Shown: positions 46,301 through 58,813, counted from the first letter of the stretch. The stretch: DNA of 64,000 bases from Apophysomyces variabilis (GCA_002749535.1 MZZL01000400.1:1-64000), one strand, 5' to 3'. The notes: generated by a model not told the origin, from the letters alone. Program-made: numbers and translations.

Positions 46301-48272
46301 CGATGAAAGTTTCCTTGCTGCTGTTTTAATCATATTTTTACGTGAAATTATTGAGGAGGCATCGAGGTACAGAGAGCCAGATGATATAATATCTTTTAAG
46401 ATATTGATATCATCGATGACGGTACGAAAGATATAAACCAAAAAGTATCTGGCTTACAATTAATCCGGTATACAAACCAGAACGTTGCAGTGGATCGTAT
46501 TCTGTTGGTAACTTCGATCAGTTACGCTATGCGATTTATGTAACAGCTTATTAGACCTTGGTCAAGCTAGGCTTCGATCAGTTTGTTCGCGTTGGAAGGT
46601 ACAATTGATATATTATAGCAGGTTGAGTTAGACCTAACCTTTCCTTCTTTTTATCGTAGTTTGAAAAAGATCTCGAAGAGTCTACTCCCGTACACAGCAC
46701 AAGCCAAAATGTCATGTAACGAAGGCAAGTAAATCATGCTATGCTGTCACCATCTTACACCGCTGTAGAAATAAAGGAACTGGAATTGATGTTGCAGGAT
46801 CCTAATAACTCAGAGGAAGAAAATGGATACATTGCTTCCACTATACAACGATTTCGCAAGAACGAAAATTCTGTGCAAGTTCAGTCTGTAGATGTCGTTG
46901 GTTAGTGAGGACGTACAGTCATTGATGACCAGTTATCTCTTACTAACCCAGCTTACTAGGAACAACATGTATGGCCTCTGTGTTCGAAGTTTTCAATAAT
47001 TCGAAATTTTCGCTTGTGTTACTGGACGAGTCTTCGCAACTGATGGAACCTCTAGCTATGGTACCTCTGTGTAGATTTTCATCTAGCAGACTTATTATGA
47101 TCGGTGACCCGCTACAGGTTCTGACTACGAAATGAATATAATACATATTCATGCATTTTTTGCTCGATTTTAGCTTCCTCCTACATTAGCGACAAATTGT
47201 GAACAAGGTAAAGAGGGTCAAGGTTTGGATAAAACCTTATTTGATCGATTAACAGAAGTAAGTCATTAAAGTATCTGTTCAATAGTATCAATACTAAATT
47301 CGTTACATTTTGTAGATGGGACAAAAAGTAAGGGAACTGCGCTGTTTTTAGGATATAATATTGATTATGCATTGAATGGTACAGACAATTATGTTACGAA
47401 CACAATATCGGGTAAGAAGAACTGGGTATATTACGCTAATAAGGAGGTGATGAGATCTAAACCGCATGCTTCATAGTGCCACCCACAAATATCAGCGATC
47501 AGTAATAAGCTATTTTATAGACAGCGATTGCTAAACGGCATAACCGATTCGGATCGCAAGCCGATTGCTGACGGTCTACCAACACTCTCCTTTATTGATA
47601 TTGGCGGCGAAGTAAGCATTCTTACTCGGCATATTAATCCAGGAAGCTCATCATTTAAAAGGAAAAAAGATCTAGTCGAACAAACTCGTTTTGGAATGAG
47701 ACGGAGATTGCTGTAGCTGTTCATATCGTACAAGGACTTTGCAGCCTCGGAGCGTCCTCGTCTGACATGGGTATCATTGCTCTATGTAAGTCGTTTAGAG
47801 CAGTCTTGACTTTTTACTGATGTTCAAATGTGAAAGATAAAGAACAGGCTGATAAACTGTCTGAGTATATGAGCTCTCACCTAAAGGCAGAGGATAAGAA
47901 TGTTCAGATTTCTACAGTTGATGCCTTTCAAGGCGGGGAAAAAGATATTATAGTGCTTTCAACCGTTCGAACCACCAGCAGTGGTTTTATTGACAACCAT
48001 CCTAGAGTAAATGTTGCACTTACTCGTGCCAGAAGGTATATTCCATATTATTAGCACAAAAATAATAACGCGATAATTAGACATTTAATTGTCCTGGGCA
48101 ACAAAGATTTGCTAAGTATGAACGAAACATGGGCAAAGGTCATCTGGGATTGCGAACGTGAGTTCTACATCAATATTTGAAGGGTAAGCTCACGTTGCGT
48201 TTAGATAACTGTTTTTCGAAGCAAACCTTTGCAAAATTGCTTGGTAGTTTGCAAGCATCCAAAAATGCATAA
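43386..48272 (+). CDS. ZGRF1: ZGRF1-type SF1 DNA helicase
   Basis: Thirty exons, all phases consistent, 1117 residues. Starts: 43386, 43514, 43593, 43890, 44540, 44723, 44861, 45001, 45124, 45225, 45412, 45536, 45687, 45825, 46099, 46234, 46310, 46481, 46555, 46660, 46769, 46960, 47174, 47316, 47385, 47477, 47662, 47837, 48081, 48205. Ends: 43467, 43545, 43832 (or 43838), 44483, 44679, 44797, 44908, 45073, 45180, 45349, 45488, 45636, 45802, 46049, 46181, 46255, 46421, 46507, 46598, 46724, 46900, 47117, 47257, 47327, 47411, 47611, 47785, 48035, 48157, 48272. The N-terminal ZGRF/DUF2439 domain (FIVLFTAQKLKKFKTWQDG) leads to a disordered linker with RVGLSK. UPF1-like helicase motifs follow: GVFGSGKS (about 690), LLDESSQ (about 847), GDPLQLPP, LRTQYRCHP, DAFQGGEKD (about 1036) and NVALTRARR. 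No GRF zinc finger is seen. Human ZGRF1 and yeast Mte1 act in homologous-recombination and crosslink repair. Confidence 0.88.
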
Positions 48273-49409
48273 TTAGGCTAGCCAATAAAATGTAAAATAT
48301 AAGATTGCTTTCATATTCTTCTCTACGAGGTACAGATGAGGGTACAAATAGGAGCAAATCGATGTGCCAAGTTTATTGAAACCATTAGGATAGCATCCAG
48401 TATGATACGCGCAGACAAAGTTATATACAATGTTTCATTGTCAACACGATTTTATCAGCAGACGAGGAAAAAAACATGTATGTGCCATAGTTGAACAGAA
48501 AGATCCGAAATTTCAGGCATGTTTAACGTCCTGTCTCATAAAGCGGCTTGCTCCTCTTATGGCCACGAAATCGCATATGTTTTTTGCAGCCGAAAAAGGC
48601 AGGTTTACCTGTTTGTCACGCCTTTGATTTTCGCTTTTTTCTTGGGAAGAACAGTTCCTCAACCCCATGGTGACCTCTTTGTCTCGACAGTCCCGGCCCT
48701 CACGCTGCAAGAAATTTCTGCTTGTTCCACTAAACGTAGCATACGCAGACTCTTGGCATTCGTTTCCGGAGATTGATGGAACGTGGGAGACCTTTAGCCT
48801 CTTATGCGTACGATCTAGGTTCTAATTTCGCATGTACAGCAGAATTGTTGTACCGCATCAATTTGGAGCACAAAGCAGCTAATATGGTTACCTTTTCGTA
48901 TGTTGCATGATCTTGTGGATAGAAGTTTCGCATTGATGATCTATCTGTTTTTGTCTCTTGTATGCTGCTAGAACATTGAGTATTTGCAGAACCCACCAAC
49001 AGATATGCACCTTTCGGCTCTTCATTATTTCCATTCCTGTTTCGCTGGCGACTTTCCACTTACCGTTGTCCATAGCCGTTAATTTGATATCGTTTTCCTG
49101 GCTACGTTTTATCGGTTTACTGAGTGCAATGATGGAAGCAGAGTGGTTTTTCTGGCCTAGGTATTGATTAATACTTGACAGTGCATCCATTTCCTTCTCA
49201 TAAGGATCCGACTGAAGCAATAATTCCGAATTTATAGCCATCTAATTGTTGATAATGAATTGGCGGATATGTATTAGCCAACTAAGTATTGCACAAACGT
49301 TTTCAGTCGATACATCTGAAAAAGCAGAGGATAGGTTATCCAACGCTAACAAACGATTTAACATCGTAGAGTTCATGGTGATCTTATCCTTTTGACTGTA
49401 TGATTTGGA
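48273..49409. other. intergenic with one weak open frame
   Basis: Minus-strand frame 49241-48888 (117 codons, ATG start) has protein-like composition (MDALSSINQYLGQKNHSASI) but no family match that I recognise and no splice-supported extension. Treated as unproven. Nothing else found. Confidence 0.35.
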
Positions 49410-49958
49410 TCAGTTATGGTCCGAGTTGCCATCCGTCACTTGCATTAAATCATGTAATTGCTGAGACCTACCACTGGCAGGAGCTGCAGGTACCTTGAGC
49501 ATTGGAAAATAGCGCGCTTTTTCTTGTATATTCATAGAATCGCACCACAACTCTTGTCGGGAAACATAGGGTAGCTCCATTGGCTGAAGAAGACTAGCCA
49601 TGGATTTTTCAAGTGATGTACGAAGGACATTTTCGTAATCCATTGCTGCATCGCATTCCAGTTGGCGAAGCCGCCTGCACGAGGTGCCGGCTGCACACCA
49701 TTTGGTCTGGAGAGCGACAAAATCTCTTATGGATGTTTCCGGATCATTCAACGGTGGAAACAGGCTTTCCAGTTGTTGGGATAATTGTATGCATAACTGG
49801 TTCTTCAACCTAGTCGTATATTCTTACAACAAAAGATTAACAATCATCAACTGCATCATGTGTTTTTGTCCTTTTTGTCTCTTACCATAATCGGGCAAAC
49901 CAAGTGTGAGCATATATTCCAACAGGTCACTTTTCCATTCATCCATTTCTCGAGTCAT
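49410..49958 (-). CDS. small protein, unrecognised
   Basis: Two exons, 49958-49886 and 49822-49410, joined in phase 1 across a 63-nt intron, give 161 residues. The N-terminus MTREMDEWKSDLLEYMLTLG precedes LPDYEYTTRLKNQ, so the splice creates a continuous helical N-terminal region. The rest is helical with no membrane span or signal peptide, and a Pro/Ala/Ser-rich C-terminus. I do not recognise the family; the clean splice and ATG make a real gene more likely than a chance frame. It lies 143 bp downstream of the co-oriented transporter gene. Confidence 0.6.
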
Positions 49959-50101
49959 TATGTGAAACAACAGGTCAATGCAATGACAAGAAGACAGTCA
50001 AGCTTGTTTATTTATCGGTCATCTTTCATGTGGACAAAATATTTAAGGGGGGTATAAAGAATTTGAATGCGTGATGTTAGGGTTGGATGATGCAAAATAT
50101 G

Positions 50102-52059
50102 TTATAATTGGATGATATCTGTATGATCTGTGACAGCTCCTTCTTCGTCCGTATTACTCGAGGCCGGATACACAAAAAATGCCAAGCATAGCGCCATCGC
50201 AGCCACGCCAGCGCAAACGAAAAATACCAGATTTGGAAATGTGGCGACCGTGGCACTGTAGATACCGTTGGCTGCCGATTGTGCACAGATAACTAAGAAC
50301 AATAAGAAATGCTCGATAAGTGACTAATCGAACATAATCATCCGTTGTCCTTACCTCCAAATGAATCCAAAACGGCCGAGGCAGTCATCACCTCGCCAAC
50401 CTCGGATGGATCCACTGAGGCAGTCAGAAGCGAGGATAGTGTGGGTGAACAAAGGACGGACAGACTCAGGACAACAATGGATACGACAAACGATCCTTGA
50501 CTTTCTGATAAACCCATCCATAAAAGAGAAACAGTCAAAACAGCAAAACCAACCCGTAGAACCCATACGTCAAATTGGAGAGAATGGCCAACATCCTTAG
50601 GATCGCTGCTTGATTTTCGGAAGAGTTTTGTAAGCAAAGGTAGAAGGGCCAACGTGATCACTAAGCGATTGAAGGCGCTGACACTAACGAACAAGCCGCC
50701 TTCAAAGGATGTCCAATGATACTTCAGCATGGCATAGAGTAATATGGGTGGTGTTGAAATGGCTGAAAAAAGGAACTGCAAGATGGCCAGGATCGGCAAA
50801 GCGGCAGGTGAAAGCTTGCGAGAACGAGCTCTAAACAAGATGGCAAAGGTTGCAAAGAAATTCAGTTTGCTCCAATAGGAAGAGAAGCCGCTGTTTTTGT
50901 TGTTGTTATCGTCTTCTACGGGTGAGACGAGGGGTTGGTCGAGATTAACAGATTCAGGCATAACAAAGGTCGTGTAAATTATAAAGAGGATATTGATGGA
51001 AAGACCAACATAAAACAGGGCGAGGATGCTATTCGTTTTCTATTGGGAGATAAACCAAGTCAGTTAGCCCATTGTGCACGACGGTACATTGCGTATAGAT
51101 GCAAATAAATTATACATACACTGAGTAAATAGCCGCCAGCAAATGGACCTAGAGAGACAATCGTGAGACGACTTTCCATGAATGACAGGATAACAAGTTG
51201 GTCGTTATCTCACCTAGACAAGCGCCCAACATAACAGAGGCTATCAGTCGACCAAACGCAACTGTTCGATCTTCCATCGTGGTACAGTCTGCAATGTAAG
51301 CTTGGACGGCAGCCGACAGGACAGTTTCACCGACGAATACGCCTCGAATGATTGGCGCCAAGAACAAGAAGGTTACACCGACTATGTCTTGGTATTTTGC
51401 GGTGATAACGTAGCATAAGAGTTGCAAGGTTTGACCAACGGCAGCGATTTTATAAATGATCTTTCGGCCCTTGCGATCAGAAAGCTTTCCGAAATACCCT
51501 GCTGTGAAGATACCTATTATATGTTGACATTTTTGTTAATTTCTAGTTGAATGTTACAAATGAAAAGCACATAGATAAAAGGGAAAAAGAAAGCTTGTTA
51601 GTTTACCTGGTCCGAATGACAGGAACATAATAATAGCAAGGACCGTTGCCACTACGGATTGTACTTCTGGGATAGAGCAGTCTTGAATTGGATTTAGATC
51701 GCCGTCTACATTGATGACGGTTCTTGATTCATAATGTCTAGAGTAGGAGAAGGGGGCGCGTATCAGTAAAACTAACTTGTCAAGTAGATGGAAAGGAGGC
51801 CGATCGTTACTTGTCACAAAAGACTTGGGTGTAAAACTCGATCATAGGAGCAAAAAGAGATCTGACAGGTTTTTTAAACATTAGTAAGGCTAAAATAGTT
51901 TTTGAAGAGTGATCTAACTAGACCATACCCCATGTAAAATGCAAGAGTACTAAAGGGTATAATGACATGCCAAGGCGATGGTCTTCTATAGGTTGTCAAT
52001 GGCCGCAAAAGTGGAGCCGATTCTGTATTGGACAGATCATGTTTGGATAACCTGGTCAT
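50102..52059 (-). CDS. MFS transporter, SLC46/TetA-like
   Basis: Seven exons: 52059-51929, 51861-51811, 51737-51607, 51513-51214, 51148-51120, 51039-50355 and 50292-50102. All phases agree, 505 residues. The MFS signature between helices 2 and 3 reads GYFGKLSDRKGRKIIYKI, with the second-half counterpart less conserved. AYIADCTTMEDRTVAFGRLI follows, a block seen in SLC46 (proton-coupled folate/heme carrier) and tetracycline-efflux relatives. The central loop between halves contains an Asn-rich stretch (EDDNNNKNSGFSSYW). About 12 spans expected; membrane location and substrate are not determinable. Confidence 0.9.
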
Positions 52060-53515
52060 GTTGTGTATCTTGAAAGGATGAGATAAAGACCGGTCATCGG
52101 AGGAAGAGATGGGTTTATATCCGCCGAATCCATTGTACTACATATCTCCTTATATGGAATTCATCTTGGTATTTCACCTTGGCTTTCTTGACATTGTAAG
52201 ACTGCCTAGACTGCAACCACAGGTTAGGCGAAAATACCAAAAATGTCCTATTCACGTCCCTTGACTAACTTTCGGAGAAGCAGGTTGCCCTATGCATCGT
52301 CGATTAACAACGGATCGACCCTCACTCACATACACACACTCTCTCTTTTTGGTCCATTCAAGTTATCCGGATAGACTCATCCTTCACATCCGATTGGAAG
52401 ATCAAAGAGCAGTCTATCTTGCTGTTGCCATCACTTTCCATAGATTACAGCGGAAGCAAGAGGATAGACCCGTGATTGATCCGAGTGTGCTGTGAATAGG
52501 TATATGTATATGTGCGCCGAAGGAAAAAGACTAGATGACCCTCGCGACACAATATAGATAGCTTTCAAATAAAAGGAATGGCAGTTGTACGTGCGATCAA
52601 CTTTGCCATGAAGCCTTATCATTCGGAATCAAAGAGTATATAACCAAACCAAATCACTTGAAAGCTTTCCGGGATATTTTTGCATTAGTAGTACTCTGAG
52701 AGTGGTCTGCTACGACGGGTTCAAGGAAGCCTCAATGGCTTCGACTAAGAATAAATCTTTTCGAGCGTTATTCGCACAAGTGCTTCCCAATGGGAAAAGG
52801 GTGAATCTACGCGACAAGGATAAAGAAAAAGACCTTGCCCTCCAGAATAAACATAACGTGCTTAATCATCATTTGCGCCTGGCAGGGATATTTCCGCGTT
52901 CTTTCCGAAGAATTGAAGTGGAGAACACATAGAATACTAATTTAATGGTAACCAAACGAGTGACAAGGGAATTTTTTCACTTCAACTGCGTCAGCAGACA
53001 CAATGTGTTAAATGGTTTACCATGATATATAGAGACTAAATCTAGAAGCCTTGCACAAGCATCTGTCTGGAACTATCCAAGTATGCTTTACTGGGAATAA
53101 AAAGATGCATGATCACCTGGCTAGTTGTGTATCGATGCAATCACTGATCTTCGTTGTAACTTTGTCTTCGACTTGCAATGATAAAATTCGCGCCGGTTAA
53201 GTAATTGCATTTTTTTTTTCCCTCTCAAGGCGGTCTGTAATCATTAAGAGGATGGTACCGTGGTTTTTGAAAATATCCGATTGGTCTTATAAAGTTTCTG
53301 AACATAGTTATCTGACAAGACCATTCTCCATATAGCTGGGCACCAAATCTATTCAATTTTTGAAGGAGACTATCATGCTCAACGTATATTATTGTCCGAC
53401 ACGTGTCGTGTTGAGTGATGTGCAGATGAAAGTTATATAAAAGGAGCTTTCTAAAGTAGAGGGAACCTGGGCAATAAAGAGAAACGGGGAAGGGCAGAAC
53501 AAAAGGACAGAAAAT
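52060..53515. other. intergenic with one small open frame
   Basis: Holds the promoter side of the transporter gene, then an uncertain 65-codon frame (annotated separately at 52735). Positions 52933-53515 are AT-rich with a T-run at 53210-53219 and probably include the 3' end of the LINE on the minus strand. No other feature seen. Confidence 0.4.
52735..52932 (+). CDS. possible small basic protein (65 residues)
   Basis: Open frame from ATG 52735 to TAG 52932. The composition is coding-like: LPNGKRVNLRDKDKEKDLAL followed by a helical NKHNVLNHHLRLAGIFP. No family recognised. It could be a small gene or a leftover exon of a retroelement, since the LINE begins within 600 bp. Confidence 0.3.
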   Translation: MASTKNKSFRALFAQVLPNGKRVNLRDKDKEKDLALQNKHNVLNHHLRLAGIFPRSFRRIEVENT

Positions 53516-56500
53516 TCACTCGAGAAGGTTCTGTTCAGCAACAAAGGAATGGAGAAGTTTCTGTGCGAGGTTGATCGTGTTTAAAGGAGAGAAAGGAACG
53601 TTACGAAACATGTTATCCCAATGCGAGCCCCACATAGATATCATGGTGCAAGCGAAAACCTGCGATGGGGCGACTGGAGAGGTACAGGTTGGGAAGGTGA
53701 GCCGGTATAGGTCGTCAATCAGCAAACTAAGCTGAAGCGGAGTGGAAAAAAGCTTTGATCAGATGGTGGAACCTGGAGTTTCACCGAACAAAGAAAAAGA
53801 AAGTAGCTCACATCATCAGTAGAGAAACCATATATACAGCAGAAACTGTTGGGGAACTTGGCAGGTGCGATGCGGTGAAGCTCTGTGCGGCATGGCAGTT
53901 TGTGCTGCAGGAGACGATATCATATATTGCGGGCAGTAAATGGAATGGAAAAACGCCAAAACAACTTCTATTTGGCGGCCGTTAGGCTGACAAGATGCGG
54001 TGCATAGATAGGTTCGGTAGTGGTGATCTGATGGCACTGCCTGGTGGACACTGGGGGAAGTGTTTGCCATTTAATTGAAACCCTTCAAAGAGGGGCAAGA
54101 GGTCAAAGGAATCAGCTGGACGGGGCAAGGAAGATGGCATCAGTTAGAGCAAGAAAAAGAAGCGGAACAGGATCTTTCCTTGTCCTTGTGCGCGGTGAAA
54201 GCGAGCCATTACTCAGGGAAAGCTGGATCGATCAGTGCTTGTACGTGGACATAGGTATCCAATGGAGGCATCACGGAGGAAGGCATCAGCGACAATGATC
54301 GCGTGGAACCGTCGGGGGAAGGAGGGAGAAATGTCTATTGGTTGGTAGATGGAGGTAAAAGGCATTGACAGGGTGATAACAAAAGAAAGAGGACACAGAT
54401 TGAAACAATGGGGGAGAGAATCTATACTATCAAAAAGTAAACATAATGGGTGGTAAGAGTGTCTAAGAAAAGAAGGGCGAGAGTCGGGAAAGAATAACAG
54501 AAGAAGATAGTGTGCTTAGTTAGTGATCGATTGAACATGAAAGGTAATGAATGGAAAAACAAACGAGCGAGACGTAGTCTCAATAAGCAGTGAACTAACC
54601 ACCGTAGTTGCAGAGCGCGTTGCTGACGACCAGGATCAAGGACGCCAAGGCCACCAGTGGATTTGGGGGAACAAAGAAATTCGAACTGGACGGGGTGAAA
54701 CATCTGATGCATGAGGAATTGATGAGGTTGGAACAGGACATTATGTAAGAAGAATTCGGGGACTGGGAAACCCCGAAGGATATGCCACAAGGAAGAGAGG
54801 ATGAGAGTATTCAAGACTGTAGCGCGACCGAGAACTGAAAGACCTCGTTGACTGCGGATATTGCAGGTATTTTCAATTTCCAGTAAAAGTTGTTGTAGAA
54901 AGGTGTCTCTTTGTATTTTGGAGCTCACGAGCGGAAAGCCCAAGTAGATTAAGGCCTGAGGGGAACGACGATCATATCATTGCTTGATATAATAGCGAGA
55001 CAAACCAATGACCCAATCCGGTGTTGGCGGGTTGCCAGAGAGAGAGAAAGCCTGGGTTTTATGGTAGTTGAGCTTGCCATTAGAGGCCTTACCATAGGTG
55101 TCATAAAGCTGGTGCAAGCGGTCAAGGTTACTAGCGTTTTTGAGAAAGACAACAGCATCGTCAGCATAAGCCAGAGATTTCACTGGGGCGAGAGCAGTGA
55201 GGGAAACTCGCGTACCAAACGAGTGAAGGGTATACCCTTCAAAAGTTTGGCCATGCAGAATAGGGCATAGAAACGGCTCAAAGGCGAGGCTGAAGAGAAG
55301 AGGCGACAGAGGATCAACTCGACGGAGCCCGCGGTCTTGGCGGACAGGTTGAGACAAATGGCCATTTACGTCGTTACGAATCAGTGTCTGAAAGAGAGAG
55401 AGTTGATCGACTGAATTAGTTTGAAGGAAAGCCAAAAGAGGCAGTGTGCGAGAGAGATTCAATGGATGTACCCGGTCATAAGCCTTGTAGTGATCTAGCA
55501 AAAGCCTCATTGCAGCATGGTTGAACCGCTAGGCGTCCTCTTGAACAATCCTGGCAAGCAGTCCATCATCAGCTATGAAGCGGCCCCGCAGGAAATCGGT
55601 CCGTGTAATAGCACGGCCTATGGCCAACGTCGCGATCTACTTACGAAGAACGAATATGTAAAATATAAAGGGTGTGGGCGAGGAAGCGCTGTGTGGAGAT
55701 GCGAGACAGGAATTATGTAGACCGTTTTGAGGGTATCAGAAACGTGAGGATCCTGAGATTTCAGGATCCGTCTTTATATACAACGTCTGTGCGCGAAGAG
55801 TAAATATACAAATAAATGAAGTACAAAAGATCACTATCTTGATCGTCGCCTATACAGGCCAATCCGCACACAAGGTCATAAAGACCTATCTGTAGCATGC
55901 ACTGCTACAGTCTAGAAGGGAGAGTTTAAACCTTGCCAATAGTCTAGCATCCGAACATTCAGCAACCGAGTGAAGATCTTAGCATCTGTGTCGATTAAAG
56001 AAATAGGGCGCCAGCTGTTCATAAGCGAGAGATCGCCCTTTTTTGGAAGACACATGCATGTTTCTTGCCAGTTGGCGGGAAAACACTGTTACTCAAGGCA
56101 TCATTACACACCTGGCAAAACAAGACCACTGTAACCGAGATGTCGAAGAACCAGTCCTAGGATTTCATACGGCAGGCTATCAGGGCCTGGGCTAATTCGT
56201 ATAGGTGCACGGGAGGCACCAGACCTGAGGTCATCGATTGTGAAAGCACGGCATAGGTCGTCATGGGAGGTTGGGACGCGGTCAGCAGGAGAGAGGTCGT
56301 GTAATATATCACGTAAACAATCAGCATTTACTGGGTCTGGTGAGAAGAGGTCGCTATAAAAGTGTTCGACAGCTGCTGTCATAGTCTCAGGAGTGAAGCA
56401 GGTGTCATGGGTCAGTGGCTGTTTCAAAGGAACAACAGATTGGTGATATCGGAGTTGTAAAATGGTGCGTGTAAGGCCACCAGACAGACCGTTTCCCTTG

Positions 56501-58813
56501 CTCGCGCCACCGGCAGCCAGCCCTTAGGCTAGCAATATATGCGATCTCCTCTTGCAATGCTGTGATTTTCCCTTCTATACGGGGCAGTTGGTGGGAGCTG
56601 ATTGCTACTTCCCGTCCATATGCTCGCAGAACTCGGTCCGTTTCCGTCGAAAGTTGTTTGAGTTGCCTCTGCCGCCAAATAGCCTGTTTGTGCCCAAGAA
56701 ATATCGAGCGATGCGTTTGATCTCGCGCTTAACCTGTTCCCAACAGTGTTGTGGAGAAAGTGTAGCGAAAAATTATCAAGGAGTTTCGGTGAGAGCTTGG
56801 TCTAATTTCAAGCAAAAGATAGGGTTAGTGGCCAAGAGAGGATTGGGACGCCAGAGGCCAGGTCCTTAGTGGCCAGGACCAAAGGACAAGTGAACAGAGA
56901 GTAACGCGTGATCTGTCCAACGATTAGAAACAAAGTCCACCGAAAATGAGGGCAAAGTAGGGTAGAAATTTAACGAAGAAACCATATAGTCAATGCAGGA
57001 GGCATTATAATGCATATGGAACATGGGTGGAAACCACGATCCCTCATTAACGCAATCGACTGAATGGGTCATGCTAAATTGAAGCCACTATGTACCTGGA
57101 CTGCGGTGGATAGAGTGGATGGGTCATCGGAGAAATTGAAATCGCCGGTCATGATTAGGCGATAGAGAGTCGTAGTAAGGAGGAAATATGGAGGAGTTGT
57201 CAATAAAAAGATCTGACGACATGCTGGTTGGGTGAGTGCATAGAAGGTGAGGAGGTGGCGGTGTGACCTCAAAATAGGCAGTGCTCTACCATCTATGCTG
57301 GATAAAATCGGTGAGACCAAGATATCAATAGAAAAGGATATCAGTCCACAGTGTTGAGACCAGACATTCTGCGAGGCCTGGAATTCAACAATCAAATTAC
57401 TGTTGAAGTTCGGAATTGCATGTGTTAGTATCTTGTAGGTAAGAAGTTGCAACAGTTGAAAAGGAAGGAAGCGCATAAATTGTCGATGATTGTCAGGGCA
57501 ACTAATTTTGGAAAGCATACGACAGTTGATGTTAGTCGAGTTTGATGCTAACGTTGGCAGGCATTATTGATATCTAGGGGTGAGTTTACGGAGATGATAA
57601 CTACAACGTACCTCTGTTATCCGTAATTGAGCTGGGGGTGGGCGAGGCGAGACAATCCAGTCAGTGATTTGTTAGTCTGCGTTTCATTGACCATACTGGG
57701 AGATCCTGAGGCAAGGGCAATTTGAACGGTGGTAGCTGTAACGTTTCACTTGTCCATGGTGTCATGTAGGCATCCATCATCTCCAAAATCGTGGGTGTTG
57801 TTTCAACTGAGTAAGCGTCGTCAGTGTCCATGTTGATATTGATTGGTAAGTCAGATTGATATGAGTTTAAGTGACCAGGAGCATCAGTAAGCTCGCTGAC
57901 GAGTGCTGGAGTAGAGTGGGTGGACTTCAAGATCGGCTGCTCAGTGGGAACGAGAGAGGGAATGGTATTGAGTTAGTCTGATGCAGAGGCCCGTTTGGCT
58001 TGTTTCGAGTTTGCGGATTTGGTAAGCGAGGGTATGCAGCAGCTATATGTCCGCTCTGCTGACAGTTATAGCAACGAAGGGCTGGACGAACAGCACAATC
58101 CACCGACTATAGCCAGGTTCCTGACCGTATCGGCAATGAAACGGCATGTGTTGCCACGTGGCGAAAAAGGTACAGTCATTGTTATACCACGAAATCCGGT
58201 GGTTAAGCTGTAGGCTGTTATTGGTTTAGCAGAGGAGCGTTGGAAGACAACGAATGCACGACTAAGGAATCAACCGCAGTTCTCTTGTTCTAGAAGAGAG
58301 AGATCAAGAACGTTCCCCAAAGGGGTGGAGACTTAGTTAAACCTTCCATAACATCATGTGATGGAAGAAAGGGTAGATTAGTTAGCTTTACACGGACAAT
58401 GTCTGTGTCAGCCAGGAGAGTGGGAAAAGAGCAGAATGTTGAGTTGGGCAAGCATGATACCCATATTACAAGCTTTTTCACATTCCTCAATGTACAGAAG
58501 AGAATCTCTAGGAAGGTGGGTTTCCCTTCATTATGAGTCCTCATTCCGAGGCGTTGGCCTCGGGAAAATAGGTCTCGACACATCTTGTAGAACGAATTTG
58601 TAGGAACTGCCAGGTTAGTAACCTCTACATAGGTACTAGGGTGAGAAGCAGAGCCACGATGCAAGTATTGCGAGCCGTTCGGAGGGGCTTCAAAGGTTGA
58701 CAGCATCGAGATAGCCTTGGCTTTGACAGCATTCGCATATGATCGAAATGTAGGTAATTATCTTGTAGGAAAGGGTTATCCCTCTGTTGCGGTAAATTAG
58801 CGGGAACAGCCAT
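53516..58813 (-). mobile_element. full-length but inactive LINE retrotransposon
   Basis: Read on the minus strand from 58813 to 53516. A gag-like ORF1 region is followed by a zinc knuckle (58073-58032) and an apurinic-type endonuclease (57518-56866: GDFNFSDDP and a C-terminal WTDHALLSV). Reverse transcriptase comes next (about 56427-54422: MNSWRPISLID, GRFIADD, DHYKAYDRV, YADDAVVFL). A C-terminal region ends at the stop near 53516, with PFTARNI and YRLLQHKLPCR before a degenerate Cys finger. Frames are broken by many stops, several of the CAG to TAG or TGG to TGA type, so it cannot be active. A solo LTR sits inside the reverse transcriptase. The short plus-strand frames over this interval are shadows. 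Confidence 0.88.
55604..55909 (-). mobile_element. solo LTR, copy 3, nested in the LINE
   Basis: A 306-bp element (TG...CA ends read on the minus strand) interrupts the LINE reverse transcriptase between its SPF*T and DFLRGRFIADD residues. It is homologous to copies 1 and 2 in the opposite orientation. The 5-bp flanks read TAGAC and CGGAC on the minus strand. Both are one change from CAGAC, which is what the LINE frame would need there, so a target duplication with one later mutation on each side is inferred. The LTR is younger than the LINE copy it sits in. Confidence 0.85.

Noticed and set aside
46370..46400. Possible intron GTACAG...TTTTAAG inside helicase exon 17
   Set aside because: Reading straight through keeps the frame (EEASRYREPDDIISFK), whereas removal gives an immediate stop.
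53755..54298. Plus-strand open frames over the LINE
   Set aside because: They are shadows: the minus strand reads the LINE C-terminal protein through the same bases, and the plus frames have no motifs.
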